Assembly (NCBI GenBank): GCA_937919435.1
Contig: CALFRR010000038.1
Coordinates: 1 to 19,238, forward strand
Reading direction: 5' to 3'
Source: an uncultured Alphaproteobacteria bacterium
Lineage (GTDB): Bacteria; Pseudomonadota; Alphaproteobacteria; Rhizobiales; Ancalomicrobiaceae
DNA length: 19,238 nt
Part shown: positions 7,749 to 15,668 of the stretch, one piece after another
How the letters are laid out: every line of letters starts with the position of its first letter
Position numbering within the stretch: the stretch's first letter is position 1
Translations under genes and position numbers: made by a program
The notes under the pieces: model-generated
Seen by the model: the letters and a program-made list of their open reading frames with translations, nothing else
Database searches by the model: none
Told to the model about the DNA's origin: nothing

Positions 7749-9563
7749 ATGCCCAGATCCTTCGACACCGCGAGCCCGCCCTTCGATCGCCTCGACGAGG
7801 CCCAGGCCGCCGAACTCGTCGCCGGCCTCGACATCGGCTACTTCCGCGCCGGCGAGACCATCCTCGAGCGCGGCGCCCCGTCCGAGCATCTGCACGTCGT
7901 GCTCAAGGGGCGGGTCGAGGAACGCGACGACGAGGGCCATGCGATCGCCCTGCTCGGCCCCCGGGAGGCCTTCGGCAGCCGGGCCGTGGTCCACGGCGGC
8001 GCCGGTGCCCGTTACGTCGCGACCGAGGAGAGCCTCACCTATCTGGTGCCGCGCCCGCTCCTCCTGTCGCTGATGCACCGCAACCCCGGCTTCGCCGCCT
8101 TCTTCTATTCCGATCTCTCCCGCAAGCTCGCCGAGGTCGCCCGTACCGACAAGGGGCAGGGCATCGAGGGGGTGCTGCGCACCCGGATCGGCGAGGCGCG
8201 GCTGCGCGCGCCGGTGTTCATCGCCGCCTCCGCCTCGATCGAGGCGGCCGAGCGCCGGATGACCGAGACCGACACCAACAGTCTGCTGGTCCACGACGGC
8301 GAACGGATCGGCATCGTCACCCGCACCAATCTCTCCAAGGCGGCGATCTTCGACAAACTGCCGCTCGATGCCCCGGTCGGCGGCTGCACCAGCTGGAACC
8401 TGATCTCCGTCGAGAAGGAGGAGTTCGTCTTCGACGCGCTGATCACCATGACCCGCCACGGCAAGCGCCGTCTGGTGGTCACCCACGAGGGCGAGATGGT
8501 CGGCGTGCTCGAGGACATCGACATCCTCGGCCTGTTCGCCGGCAACTCGCAGCTGATCCCCGGCCGCATCGACCGGGCGCGCGATCTCGCCGAACTGGCC
8601 GAGGCGGCGGTCGACATCCAGGCCCAGGTGGTGCGCCTCCATCACCAGGGGGTCCGGGTGCGCGACATCGCGGCGATCACCTCCGACCTCAACCGCCATC
8701 TGCTGCGGCGGCTGTTCCAGATGATCGCCCCGGACTCGATCCGCGAGGCCGGCTGCCTCATGGTGATGGGCTCGGAGGGGCGCGGCGAACAGACCATCCG
8801 CACCGATCAGGACAACGGCCTGCTGCTCGCCCGTCCGGTGCCGACCGACGATCTCGAGCGGTTTCGCCGCGAGTTCCAGGGGGCACTCGCCGGCTTCGGT
8901 TTTCCGCCCTGTCCCGGCGGCATCATGGTCTCCAACCCGCTGTGGTCGCAGACCGTCGACGACTTCCTGGTCCAGATCCGCCGCTGGGTGCGCAGCCCGA
9001 CGCCGGAGAGCCCGATGTGGCTCGGCATTTTCTTCGACGCGGTGACGGTCGCCGGCGATGCCGATCTGCTGGCCCGGGCGAAGCACGAACTGGTCGCGCT
9101 GATGACCGGCGAGACCGCGGCGATCGCCCATTTCGCTCTCGCCATCGATCAGTTCCCCGGCCCCGGCGGGGTTCTGACCTCGATCATGGCGACGGTCGGC
9201 CGCGAGGAGCCGATCGACGTCAAGAAGTCCGGCGTCTTCCCGATCGTCCACGGCATCCGCAGCCTCGCCATCGAGAAGGGGCTCGACGAGACCCGCACCG
9301 TCGACCGGATCGAACGGCTGCGCGGCCTCGGCCTGTTCGACGAGAGCTTCGCGCGCGAACTCGCCGACGCCTTCGACTGGTTGGTCGGTCTGCGGCTCAA
9401 GTCGCAGGTCCGGGCCCATCTCGCCGGCACCACCGAGGGCGAGAGTCTGGTACGCCCGTCCGATCTCACCACCCTCGACCGCGATCTGCTGCGCGACTCG
9501 CTCCGGGTGGTCAAACGGTTCCGCGAACTGGTCCGCAACCACTTCAAGCTGGGGCTGTTCTGA
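7749..9563 (+). CDS. cNMP-binding / CBS / DUF294 putative nucleotidyltransferase signalling protein
   Basis: This multidomain cytoplasmic protein of 604 aa probably senses nucleotides. In order it has a cyclic-nucleotide-binding-like domain (about 20-120, including FRAGETILERGAPSEHLHVVLKG) and a CBS pair (about 150-285, with RRMTETDTNSLLV and MTRHGKRRLVV). The DUF294 nucleotidyltransferase-like domain has GSEGRGEQTIRTDQDN at 341-356 (metal-ligand candidates Asp353 and Asp355). A DUF294 C-terminal helical domain follows (about 465-600). The same architecture occurs beside ActP and an exonuclease in other Proteobacteria, where an acetate-linked role is suspected but the reaction is unknown to me. 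The ATG at 7749 is the first plausible start, but it lacks a clear ribosome-binding site. The stop overlaps the next start by one base (TGATG). Confidence 0.9.
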   Translation: MPRSFDTASPPFDRLDEAQAAELVAGLDIGYFRAGETILERGAPSEHLHVVLKGRVEERDDEGHAIALLGPREAFGSRAVVHGGAGARYVATEESLTYLVPRPLLLSLMHRNPGFAAFFYSDLSRKLAEVARTDKGQGIEGVLRTRIGEARLRAPVFIAASASIEAAERRMTETDTNSLLVHDGERIGIVTRTNLSKAAIFDKLPLDAPVGGCTSWNLISVEKEEFVFDALITMTRHGKRRLVVTHEGEMVGVLEDIDILGLFAGNSQLIPGRIDRARDLAELAEAAVDIQAQVVRLHHQGVRVRDIAAITSDLNRHLLRRLFQMIAPDSIREAGCLMVMGSEGRGEQTIRTDQDNGLLLARPVPTDDLERFRREFQGALAGFGFPPCPGGIMVSNPLWSQTVDDFLVQIRRWVRSPTPESPMWLGIFFDAVTVAGDADLLARAKHELVALMTGETAAIAHFALAIDQFPGPGGVLTSIMATVGREEPIDVKKSGVFPIVHGIRSLAIEKGLDETRTVDRIERLRGLGLFDESFARELADAFDWLVGLRLKSQVRAHLAGTTEGESLVRPSDLTTLDRDLLRDSLRVVKRFRELVRNHFKLGLF

Positions 9564-10243
9564 TGGAGGCGGGGTTCCTGCGGCGCGTCACCCGCTTCCT
9601 CGACCGGCGTCGGTTGAAGGATCCGCGCTGGCAGCGGTTGTTCGAGGAGGATCCGTCGGGCGAGGTGGTGTCGGTCGACTGCGAGACCACCGGTTTCGAC
9701 ACGAAGCGCGACGACGTCGTCTCGATCGCCGCGATCCGCGTCACCCGCAACCGCATCCTGACCTCGAGCGCCTTCCAGGCCCTGGTGCGGCCGGAGGCGG
9801 CGATGCGTCCCGATGCGATCCGAGTCCATCAACTGCGCGCCGTCGACGTCGCCGCCGGTCGGCCGATGGCCGAGGTGCTGCCGGAGTTCCTGGACTTCGT
9901 CGGCGGCCGGCCGCTGCTCGGCTACTGGATCGACTTCGACGTCGCGATGCTCGATCGCCGGGTCCGGGATCTCTACGGCTTCCGTCTGCCCAACCGCCGG
10001 ATCGAAGTGTCCTCGCTCTATTACGAGCTGAAGTACCGCGGTGCGCCGCCGGGCACCCGGCTCGATCTGAGCTTCGCGGCGATCGCCCGCGATCTCGGCC
10101 TCAGGCAGTTGCCGCTGCACGATCCGTTCAACGACGCGCTGTCGGCGGCGGAGATGTGGGTGCTGCTCGACGCGATGAAGGCGGCGGGCCACACCATCGC
10201 CCGCGACGGCTCCGATGATGCTTCGGTCGGGATAACCCACTGA
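9563..10243 (+). CDS. DEDDh-family 3'-5' exonuclease (DnaQ-like)
   Basis: This is a 226-aa exonuclease of the RNase T/DNA polymerase III epsilon fold. The catalytic set is visible: Asp39 and Glu41 in SVDCETTGFD, Asp126 in DFDVAMLDRR, and His186 with Asp191 in HDPFNDALSAAEMW, i.e. the DEDDh subtype. It is not the replicative epsilon subunit, because the arrangement (short basic N-terminal RRVTRFLDRRRLKDPRW and partnership with a DUF294 gene) is that of the accessory exonucleases found next to actP loci. The ATG at 9563 overlaps the upstream stop, so translation is coupled. The substrate (DNA, RNA or a nucleotide second messenger) cannot be told from sequence. Confidence 0.9.
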   Translation: MEAGFLRRVTRFLDRRRLKDPRWQRLFEEDPSGEVVSVDCETTGFDTKRDDVVSIAAIRVTRNRILTSSAFQALVRPEAAMRPDAIRVHQLRAVDVAAGRPMAEVLPEFLDFVGGRPLLGYWIDFDVAMLDRRVRDLYGFRLPNRRIEVSSLYYELKYRGAPPGTRLDLSFAAIARDLGLRQLPLHDPFNDALSAAEMWVLLDAMKAAGHTIARDGSDDASVGITH

Positions 10244-10356
10244 GTCGTGCGACCGGCAGAGGAAAAGCACGCACCGCCGAAAGCGGGACTTGCGCGGCGT
10301 CGCGTTAGAGGCCAAGGTCGTCTGCCCCGGTCATCAACGACCTCCCGTAAAGTACC

Positions 10357-10383
10357 GGGATCCGGCCTCTGCCGCCGGATTCC
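10357..10383 (+). terminator. Weak hairpin in the gap before dnaN
   Basis: ATCCGGC (10360-10366) pairs with GCCGGAT (10374-10380), with a possible bulged extension on each side, in the 167-nt space between the exonuclease gene and dnaN. No T run follows. It may end the exonuclease transcript or sit in the dnaN leader. No convincing sigma70 promoter for dnaN was found by eye in this gap. Confidence 0.3.
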
Positions 10384-10410
10384 GGCGTGATCAGCCTTCG
10401 GAACAGATCG

Positions 10411-11559
10411 ATGAGAGTGACAGTCGAGCGGGCGCAACTCGTGAAATCTCTGGCCCACGTGCATCGGGTCGTCGAGCGGCGCAACACCATTCCGATCCTG
10501 TCGAACGTCCTGATCAGGGCAGATGCCGGCGGGTTGAGACTGAAGGCGACCGACCTCGACATCGAAGTGTCGGAAGCGGTTCCGGCGATGGTCGAAGAGC
10601 CCGGCGCCACCACGGTGCCCGCCCACGTCATCCACGACATCGTCCGCAAGCTGCCCGACGGCGCCCAGATCGAGCTCGCCACCCGCGCCGACGGGGCGAC
10701 CCTCGACATCCGCTCCGGCCGCTCGAAGTTCGCGTTGCAGATGCTGCCGGAATCCGACTTCCCGGATCTGACCGCCGGCACCTTCACCCACACCTTCAGC
10801 CTGCCGGCGATCGATCTGAAGCGTCTGGTCGACCGCACCTGGTTCGCGATCTCCACCGAGGAGACGCGCTACTACCTGAACGGCATCTATTTCCACACCG
10901 TCGAGGTCGGCGGCGACCTCCGCTTCCGCGCCGTGGCGACCGACGGTCACCGTCTGGCGCAGGCCGAGATCGTCGCGCCGCACGGCTCGGAGGGGATGCC
11001 CGGCATCATCGTCCCGCGCAAGACCGTCGGCGAGATCCAGAAGCTGGTCGAGGATCCGCAGGCGACGGTCCGGGTCGAACTGTCGGAATCGAAGATCCGC
11101 CTGACCTTCGTCGCCAAGGAGGACGAGGGCTCGGCCGAGGCCGGCATCGTGCTCACCTCGAAGCTGATCGACGGCACCTTCCCGGACTACGGTCGGGTGA
11201 TCCCGCAGAACAACGACAAGGAACTGAAGGTCGACTGCCGCGACTTCGCGACCGCCGTCGATCGCGTCTCGACGATCTCCTCGGAGCGCGGCCGGGCGGT
11301 GAAGCTCACCGTCGGCGAGGGCAAGCTGACCCTGTCGGTGACCAATCCGGACAGCGGTTCGGCGACCGAGGAACTGGCCGTCGAATACGACGACGATGCG
11401 CTCGACATCGGCTTCAACAGCCGCTACCTGCTCGACATCACTGCCCAGCTCGAGACCGAGACCGCCGTCTTCCGGCTGGCCGATTCCGGCTCGCCGACCC
11501 TGATCCGCGACTTCGGCGAGACCGGCACGCTCTATGTGCTGATGCCGATGCGAGTGTGA
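10411..11559 (+). CDS. dnaN: DNA polymerase III beta subunit (sliding clamp)
   Basis: This is the ring-shaped processivity clamp that tethers DNA polymerase III and repair polymerases to DNA. The 382-aa product shows the three-domain beta-clamp layout (about 1-130, 140-250, 255-382). It begins with the alphaproteobacterial MRVTVERAQLVKSLAHVHRVVERRNTIPILSN, has FAISTEETRYYLNGI and VATDGHRLAQ in domain 2, and ends in YVLMPMRV, the usual C-terminus. The start was set at ATG 10411 because the family begins at this MxVTxERAxL; a GTG at 10387 would add eight unrelated residues. The gene is not flanked by dnaA or recF in this window. It converges on aroA, 79 nt away. Confidence 0.97.
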   Translation: MRVTVERAQLVKSLAHVHRVVERRNTIPILSNVLIRADAGGLRLKATDLDIEVSEAVPAMVEEPGATTVPAHVIHDIVRKLPDGAQIELATRADGATLDIRSGRSKFALQMLPESDFPDLTAGTFTHTFSLPAIDLKRLVDRTWFAISTEETRYYLNGIYFHTVEVGGDLRFRAVATDGHRLAQAEIVAPHGSEGMPGIIVPRKTVGEIQKLVEDPQATVRVELSESKIRLTFVAKEDEGSAEAGIVLTSKLIDGTFPDYGRVIPQNNDKELKVDCRDFATAVDRVSTISSERGRAVKLTVGEGKLTLSVTNPDSGSATEELAVEYDDDALDIGFNSRYLLDITAQLETETAVFRLADSGSPTLIRDFGETGTLYVLMPMRV

Positions 11560-11590
11560 TCGGCGAACGTCCGATTCGAGACGTCGAAGG

Positions 11591-11623
11591 AGCGCGGCCC
11601 GCCGGTCGCGCTTCGTTCGTTTT
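11591..11623 (+). terminator. Probable dnaN terminator between convergent genes
   Basis: AGCGCG (11591-11596) pairs with CGCGCT (11607-11612) around a 10-nt loop and is followed by the T-rich TCGTTCGTTTT (11613-11623). It sits in the 79-nt gap between the convergent stops of dnaN and aroA, where a terminator is expected. Confidence 0.45.
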
Positions 11624-11638
11624 CGGGACGCGTTGCCC

Positions 11639-12982
11639 TCAGTCTTCGACGAATTCCGCCCCGAGCCCCTCCAGCGACGGGCGGAAGGACGGGAACGAGG
11701 TGGCGATCATCGCGACGTCGTCGACCCCGACCGGCCGGTCCGCCGCCAGCCCCATCACCAGGAAGGCCATGGCGATGCGGTGGTCGAGGTGGGTGGCGAC
11801 GATGCCGCCGCCGATCGGGCCGCGTCCGCGGCCGTGGACCACCAGACGCGCCGGCCCCTCCTCGACGACCACGCCGTTCGCCGCCAGACCGCGCGCCACC
11901 GCCGACAGCCGATCGCTCTCCTTGACCCGGAGTTCCTCGAGCCCGTCCATCACCGTCGCGCCCTCGGCGAAGGCGGCGGCGACGGCGAGGACCGGATATT
12001 CGTCGATCATGCTCGGCGCCCGCTCGGGCGGCACCACCACGCCGGAGAGCCGCGACGCGCGGACGTGCACGTCGCCGATCGCTTCGCCGCCCGACAGCCG
12101 CCGGTTCTCGATCGCGAGATCGGCGCCCATCTCGACGAGCGTGGTGAACAGCCCGGTGCGCGACGGGTTGAGCAGGACGTTCTCGACCGTCACCTCCGAG
12201 CCCGGCACGATCAGGCCGGCGACGACCGCGAAGGCGGCGGAGGAGGGATCGCCGGGGACCGTCACCGCCTGCGGCCGCAGCTCCGGCCGGCCGGTGAGTC
12301 GGATGATTCGTTCTCCCGACGGACCGGTCTCGATCTCCACCGAGGCGCCGAAGCCGGCGAGCATCCGTTCGGTGTGGTCGCGGGTGAACACCGGTTCGAT
12401 CACCGTGGTGATGCCCGGCGCGTTGAGCCCGGCGAACAGCACCGCCGACTTGACCTGAGCCGACGGCACCGGCACCCGGTAGGTGATCGGCAGCGGCGTC
12501 TGCGGCCCCCGGAGGGTCAGCGGCAGCCGGTCGCCGGCCCGGGCGATCACCTCGACGCCCATCGACCGCAGGGGATCGAGCACCCGGCCCATCGGCCGGC
12601 GGGAGAGCGAGGCGTCGCCGACGAAGGTGGCGGCGATCGCGTGGCCGCCGACCAGTCCCATGGTCAGCCGCGAGCCGGTGCCGGCATTGCCGAAGTCGAG
12701 GACGCTCTCCGGTTCGAGCAGGCTGCCGACGCCGACCCCGGAGACCCGCCAGAGGCCGTCGCCGTCACGGGTGACCGTCGCCCCGAGCGCCCGCATCGCG
12801 GCACCGGTGGCGAGCACGTCGTCGGCTTCGAGCAGCCCGTCGATCCGGGTCTCGCCGACCGCGAGCGCGCCGAACATCAGCGAGCGGTGCGAGATCGACT
12901 TGTCGCCGGGGACGCGGATGCGCCCGACGAGCGGCCGCCCGGCTCGGGCGGAGAGGGGCTTCGGAGGATGCGCGTGCGCCAT
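11639..12982 (-). CDS. aroA: 3-phosphoshikimate 1-carboxyvinyltransferase (EPSP synthase), class II
   Basis: AroA condenses shikimate-3-phosphate with PEP to give EPSP in the shikimate pathway to aromatic amino acids. The 447-aa product contains VPGDKSISHRSLMFGALA (Lys28, Arg33), DFGNAGTGSRLTMGL, DASLSRRPMGRVLDPL, SAQVKSAVLFAGL, RAPSMIDEYPVLAVAAAFAEG, LEELRVKESDRLSAV and DHRIAMAFLVMGL. The sequence tracks the CP4-type class II enzymes closely, but the residue matching CP4 Ala100 is Gly (residue 101 here). The start at 12982 gives the usual short lead MAHAHPPKPL; the frame stays open far upstream on this strand, but that extension is not coding. The ribosome-binding site is weak. aroA is convergent with dnaN, so no cmk-rpsA follows it, unlike many relatives. 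Confidence 0.96.
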   Translation of the reverse strand: MAHAHPPKPLSARAGRPLVGRIRVPGDKSISHRSLMFGALAVGETRIDGLLEADDVLATGAAMRALGATVTRDGDGLWRVSGVGVGSLLEPESVLDFGNAGTGSRLTMGLVGGHAIAATFVGDASLSRRPMGRVLDPLRSMGVEVIARAGDRLPLTLRGPQTPLPITYRVPVPSAQVKSAVLFAGLNAPGITTVIEPVFTRDHTERMLAGFGASVEIETGPSGERIIRLTGRPELRPQAVTVPGDPSSAAFAVVAGLIVPGSEVTVENVLLNPSRTGLFTTLVEMGADLAIENRRLSGGEAIGDVHVRASRLSGVVVPPERAPSMIDEYPVLAVAAAFAEGATVMDGLEELRVKESDRLSAVARGLAANGVVVEEGPARLVVHGRGRGPIGGGIVATHLDHRIAMAFLVMGLAADRPVGVDDVAMIATSFPSFRPSLEGLGAEFVED

Positions 12983-13127
12983 GGCCGGGATCCGGATGAT
13001 CGGTGGAAAGACGGACGGCCTCTCTATCACGGAAGGTCGCGGCCCGTCATCCGCGCGTCCCGGCGAAGTCGTCGGAGGCGCGACCGGCGTATTCGCGCGA
13101 ACCATGGCGGAAGCGACGGAATGGGTT

Positions 13128-13156
13128 TTGACAGCGACGCGGCTTCGGACTAGACG
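13128..13156 (+). promoter_or_regulatory. Sigma70-type promoter of the FYDLN_acid gene
   Basis: A consensus -35 TTGACA (13128-13133), a 17-nt spacer and a -10 TAGACG (13151-13156) point at the GTG start at 13190, giving a leader of about 27 nt. This lies in the 207-nt divergent gap shared with aroA. No aroA promoter on the other strand was convincing. Confidence 0.65.
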
Positions 13157-13189
13157 GGGAGCACCTTTCCTCATCTCGAGAGACGATCC

Positions 13190-13573
13190 GTGGTGAAACC
13201 CGAACTCGGCACCAAGCGCCTCTGCCCGAACTGCGGCACCAAGTATTACGATCTCGATCGCGACCCGATCCTCTGCCCGAAGTGCGGTACGGCATTCACC
13301 GCCGCCGCGGTGCAGTTGCGCGCCAAGGCGATGCCCGTCCAGGAGGACGAGGCCGAGCCCGAGGAGGCGCTGCCGGTCGATTTCGTCAGCCTCGAGGAAG
13401 CCGATGCCGAGGCGTCGGGCGGCGAGGAGGTCCCCGAGATCGAGGACGAGGAGATCGCCGACATCGAGGACGACATCCACGACGACGACGACACCTTCCT
13501 CGAGACCGACGACGAGGACGAGGACATCGACGGAATCGACATCGACGTCGCCGGCGAGGACGAAGAGCGCTGA
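13190..13573 (+). CDS. FYDLN_acid domain protein (TIGR02300 family), zinc ribbon with acidic tail
   Basis: This small conserved alphaproteobacterial protein of unknown function has 127 aa. The N-terminal zinc ribbon has Cys12/Cys15 in LCPNCGTKYYDLDRDP and Cys29/Cys32 in LCPKCGTAF, which includes the (F/Y)YDL(N/D) signature that names the family. From about residue 50 onward the chain is extremely rich in Asp and Glu, with no hydrophobic core, and is probably disordered; such tails can mimic nucleic acid or bind basic partners (inference). Start: GTG at 13190 gives MVKPELGTKR, matching the usual MAKPELGTKR; a second GTG follows at once. The gene is divergent from aroA and upstream of tRNA-Ala, an arrangement I recall from other Hyphomicrobiales. 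Confidence 0.93.
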   Translation: MVKPELGTKRLCPNCGTKYYDLDRDPILCPKCGTAFTAAAVQLRAKAMPVQEDEAEPEEALPVDFVSLEEADAEASGGEEVPEIEDEEIADIEDDIHDDDDTFLETDDEDEDIDGIDIDVAGEDEER

Positions 13574-13663
13574 TTCTCTCGTCGCGGGGCCTGCCGAGGG
13601 CGGGGAGTTTTCCACATCTCCTTCGCCGCATTCGGAAAAGAGCGGTCGCGACGAGAAAGGGGC

Positions 13664-13692
13664 TTGATCGGGGGCGGCGATCCCGGTAGAGA
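13664..13692 (+). promoter_or_regulatory. Likely promoter of tRNA-Ala
   Basis: TTGATC (13664-13669), a 17-nt spacer and TAGAGA (13687-13692) lie about 45 nt before the tRNA. Position and spacing fit a sigma70 promoter, though the -10 is a modest match. Confidence 0.5.
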
Positions 13693-13737
13693 TCGCCGCC
13701 GTCGGCCGGGGTTTCCCAAGCCCCGGCGAGAGAATGT

Positions 13738-13813
<76 letters not shown>

Positions 13814-13828
13814 TTTCTCTCCCTTCAG

Positions 13829-13852
13829 AACCGCGGCTCGCCGCGGTTTTTT
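13829..13852 (+). terminator. Intrinsic terminator after tRNA-Ala
   Basis: The stem AACCGCGG (13829-13836)/CCGCGGTT (13841-13848) with a CTCG tetraloop is followed by a continuous T run to 13852. It starts 16 nt after the tRNA CCA and is a textbook Rho-independent terminator. Confidence 0.9.
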
Positions 13853-14309
13853 GTTGCCCGCGTGTCCTGCGTCGCCCGCGCCTCCGCTCGCCCGCGGCGG
13901 GACGGTCGCCCGCCGTGACCTTCCCCGGCGTTCCCGCCGGGCGGCATCGGTCGTGACCGTCGAGCGCCCTTCGGAACGCACCGGATTTGCGGCTTGTTGC
14001 GAATTGCCGCTGGGAGAGCGGTGGGCGTAGATACGAGCGTCTTCGCCGTGGCGTCGGCCGTTCGTTCGTCGAGCGGTGGCCGTGCCCTCCCCCGCAGGGG
14101 GCGGGGCGGTCGGATCGATCCTCTCGGCGGAAGACGGGACGAGGGAGATCCTCACATGTCCTTCCGGCCGCCCGAGAATCCGACCCTGCCATGGTTGCCC
14201 GCCCGCGGTTCGTCGAGAGTGCGCTGCCGCCTCCGTCACGACCGGCGGTGACCCGCCGACCACCGCCGTTTCCGACGGCGATCCGGACGTTCTCTTCCGG
14301 AGGTCCGAC
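13853..14309 (+). other. Gap upstream of the kinase operon
   Basis: This 457-nt stretch after the tRNA terminator has no well-supported gene. A possible promoter is TTGCCG (14004-14009), an 18-nt spacer and TAGATA (14028-14033), which would give a long leader of about 270 nt. A 31-codon frame (14156-14251, start MSFRPPENPTLPWLP) has a GAGGGA ribosome-binding-like site a few bases upstream and could be a leader peptide, but nothing else supports it. The GGAGG at 14299-14303 is the kinase ribosome-binding site. No repeat of the tRNA 3' end and no integrase remnant was seen. Confidence 0.4.
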
Positions 14310-15668
14310 ATGGTCGACGACGACCGCCCGCAGCCCGGAACCGGCTTTCGAACCGCCCACGCCGGTCGGTCGGGGACGGTGCGTGGCGTGCTCGGCGAGG
14401 GCGGGCAGGGGATCGTCTACGCCACCGAGTGCGAGGGCGTCGAACTGGCGCTCAAGTGGTACCACGAGCACGTGGCGACGCTCGATCGCGAGCTTCTCGC
14501 CCGGCTGACCCGGGCGGTCGACCGCGGGCCGCCGGCGCCCGACTTCCTGTGGCCGATCGACATCGTCACCATCCCCGGCCGGCCGAGTTTCGGCTACCTG
14601 ATGGAACTGCGGACGCCGCGGTTCCACGGCATGAAGGAACTCGTCGCGCCGCCGCCGCGCCGCCTCGACCTGCCGCTCGCCACCCGTCTGATCGTCTGCC
14701 TGCGGACCACCGCCTGCTTCCTGCGCCTGCACGCCGCCGGCTTCTGCTATCAGGACATCAACTTCGGCAACCTGTTCTTCGATCCGGCGACCGGTGACGT
14801 CCGCATCTGCGACAACGACAACGTCGACGTCGACGGAGCCGGCGGCTCGGTCTGGGGAACCCGTAAGTTCATGGCGCCCGAGGTGGTCCGGCGCGAGTGC
14901 CTCCCCTGCACCGCGACCGACCTGTTCTCGCTCGCGGTGCTGTTCTTCTACGTCCTCACCGGCTGGCACCCGCTCGACGGGCGGATCGAGGCGGAGACCC
15001 GGGTGCTCGACGCGGCGACCGAACGGCGTCTCTACGGCGACGCCCCGCGCTTCCTGTTCGATCCGGTGGACACCTCGAACGGTCCGGTGCCGGGCTTCCA
15101 CGACGGCGTCGCGGTGCGCTGGGCGCTGCTCGGTGCGCGGTTGCGCGATCTGTTCGTCCGCGGCTTCGGTCCCGGCCTCGCCGATCCGGCCCGGCGGATC
15201 CACGAACCGGAATGGCTGCGGGTGCTGTCGGCCTCGGTGACCGCGGTCCAGGCCTGCCCCTCCTGCGGGGCGGAGAGCGTCTTCGAGCCCGACCGGGATC
15301 CCACCTGCCCGGTCTGCCGCCGGCCCCGGCCGGTCCCGCCTCATCTCTCGATCGACCGGCGGACGGTGGTGCTCGGGCGCGACGGCGGCATTCCGGCGCC
15401 GGCCCTCGACGAGATCGATCCGCCCGACTTCCGCGCTCTCGCCGGCCGGGTCGAGGCCCATCCGACCCGACCCGGCGTGTTCGGCATCCGCAATCTCGGG
15501 TCGCGCCCCTGGGTGGCGACCCTGCCGGACCGGCGGCGTGTCGAGGTCGCGCCGTCGCGCACGATCGTCGCGGCCGACGGGCTGGAGATCGACTTCGGCG
15601 GCCGGCGCGGCCGTCTCCACTGGCCGGATCCGCCGTTCCCGAACCCGCGATCGGAGCCGTCGCGATGA
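14310..15668 (+). CDS. Atypical Ser/Thr protein kinase with zinc ribbon and C-terminal beta domain (TerY-P-type)
   Basis: This is a predicted cytoplasmic protein kinase of 452 aa. The Gly loop LGEGGQGIVYA spans residues 28-38, and the ATP lysine is Lys49 in ALKWY. The catalytic loop is YQDINFGN with Asp149 and Asn154 (HRD replaced by YQD). The metal motif is DND at 168-170 (replacing DFG), and the activation segment ends in GTRKFMAPEVV. After the kinase fold comes a four-Cys zinc ribbon (Cys316/319 and 333/336), then a beta-rich domain (about 345-440) also found at the C-terminus of the PrsW-like protein. There is no membrane segment. The ATG at 14310 has GGAGG 6 nt upstream; a longer in-frame reading to 14076 lacks coding character. 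The stop overlaps the PP2C start. A zinc-ribbon kinase beside PP2C and vWA genes is the TerY-P triad pattern. The substrate is unknown; candidates are the vWA protein or partners binding the beta domain. Confidence 0.88.
   Translation: MVDDDRPQPGTGFRTAHAGRSGTVRGVLGEGGQGIVYATECEGVELALKWYHEHVATLDRELLARLTRAVDRGPPAPDFLWPIDIVTIPGRPSFGYLMELRTPRFHGMKELVAPPPRRLDLPLATRLIVCLRTTACFLRLHAAGFCYQDINFGNLFFDPATGDVRICDNDNVDVDGAGGSVWGTRKFMAPEVVRRECLPCTATDLFSLAVLFFYVLTGWHPLDGRIEAETRVLDAATERRLYGDAPRFLFDPVDTSNGPVPGFHDGVAVRWALLGARLRDLFVRGFGPGLADPARRIHEPEWLRVLSASVTAVQACPSCGAESVFEPDRDPTCPVCRRPRPVPPHLSIDRRTVVLGRDGGIPAPALDEIDPPDFRALAGRVEAHPTRPGVFGIRNLGSRPWVATLPDRRRVEVAPSRTIVAADGLEIDFGGRRGRLHWPDPPFPNPRSEPSR

Noticed and set aside
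5861..7834. 657-codon minus-strand frame opposite actP
   Set aside because: Asp/Glu/His/Gly-rich shadow of a well-conserved membrane transporter; no motif or ribosome-binding site.
7506..9542. 678-codon minus-strand frame opposite the DUF294 gene
   Set aside because: Compositionally biased shadow of a gene with clear cNMP, CBS and DUF294 domains.
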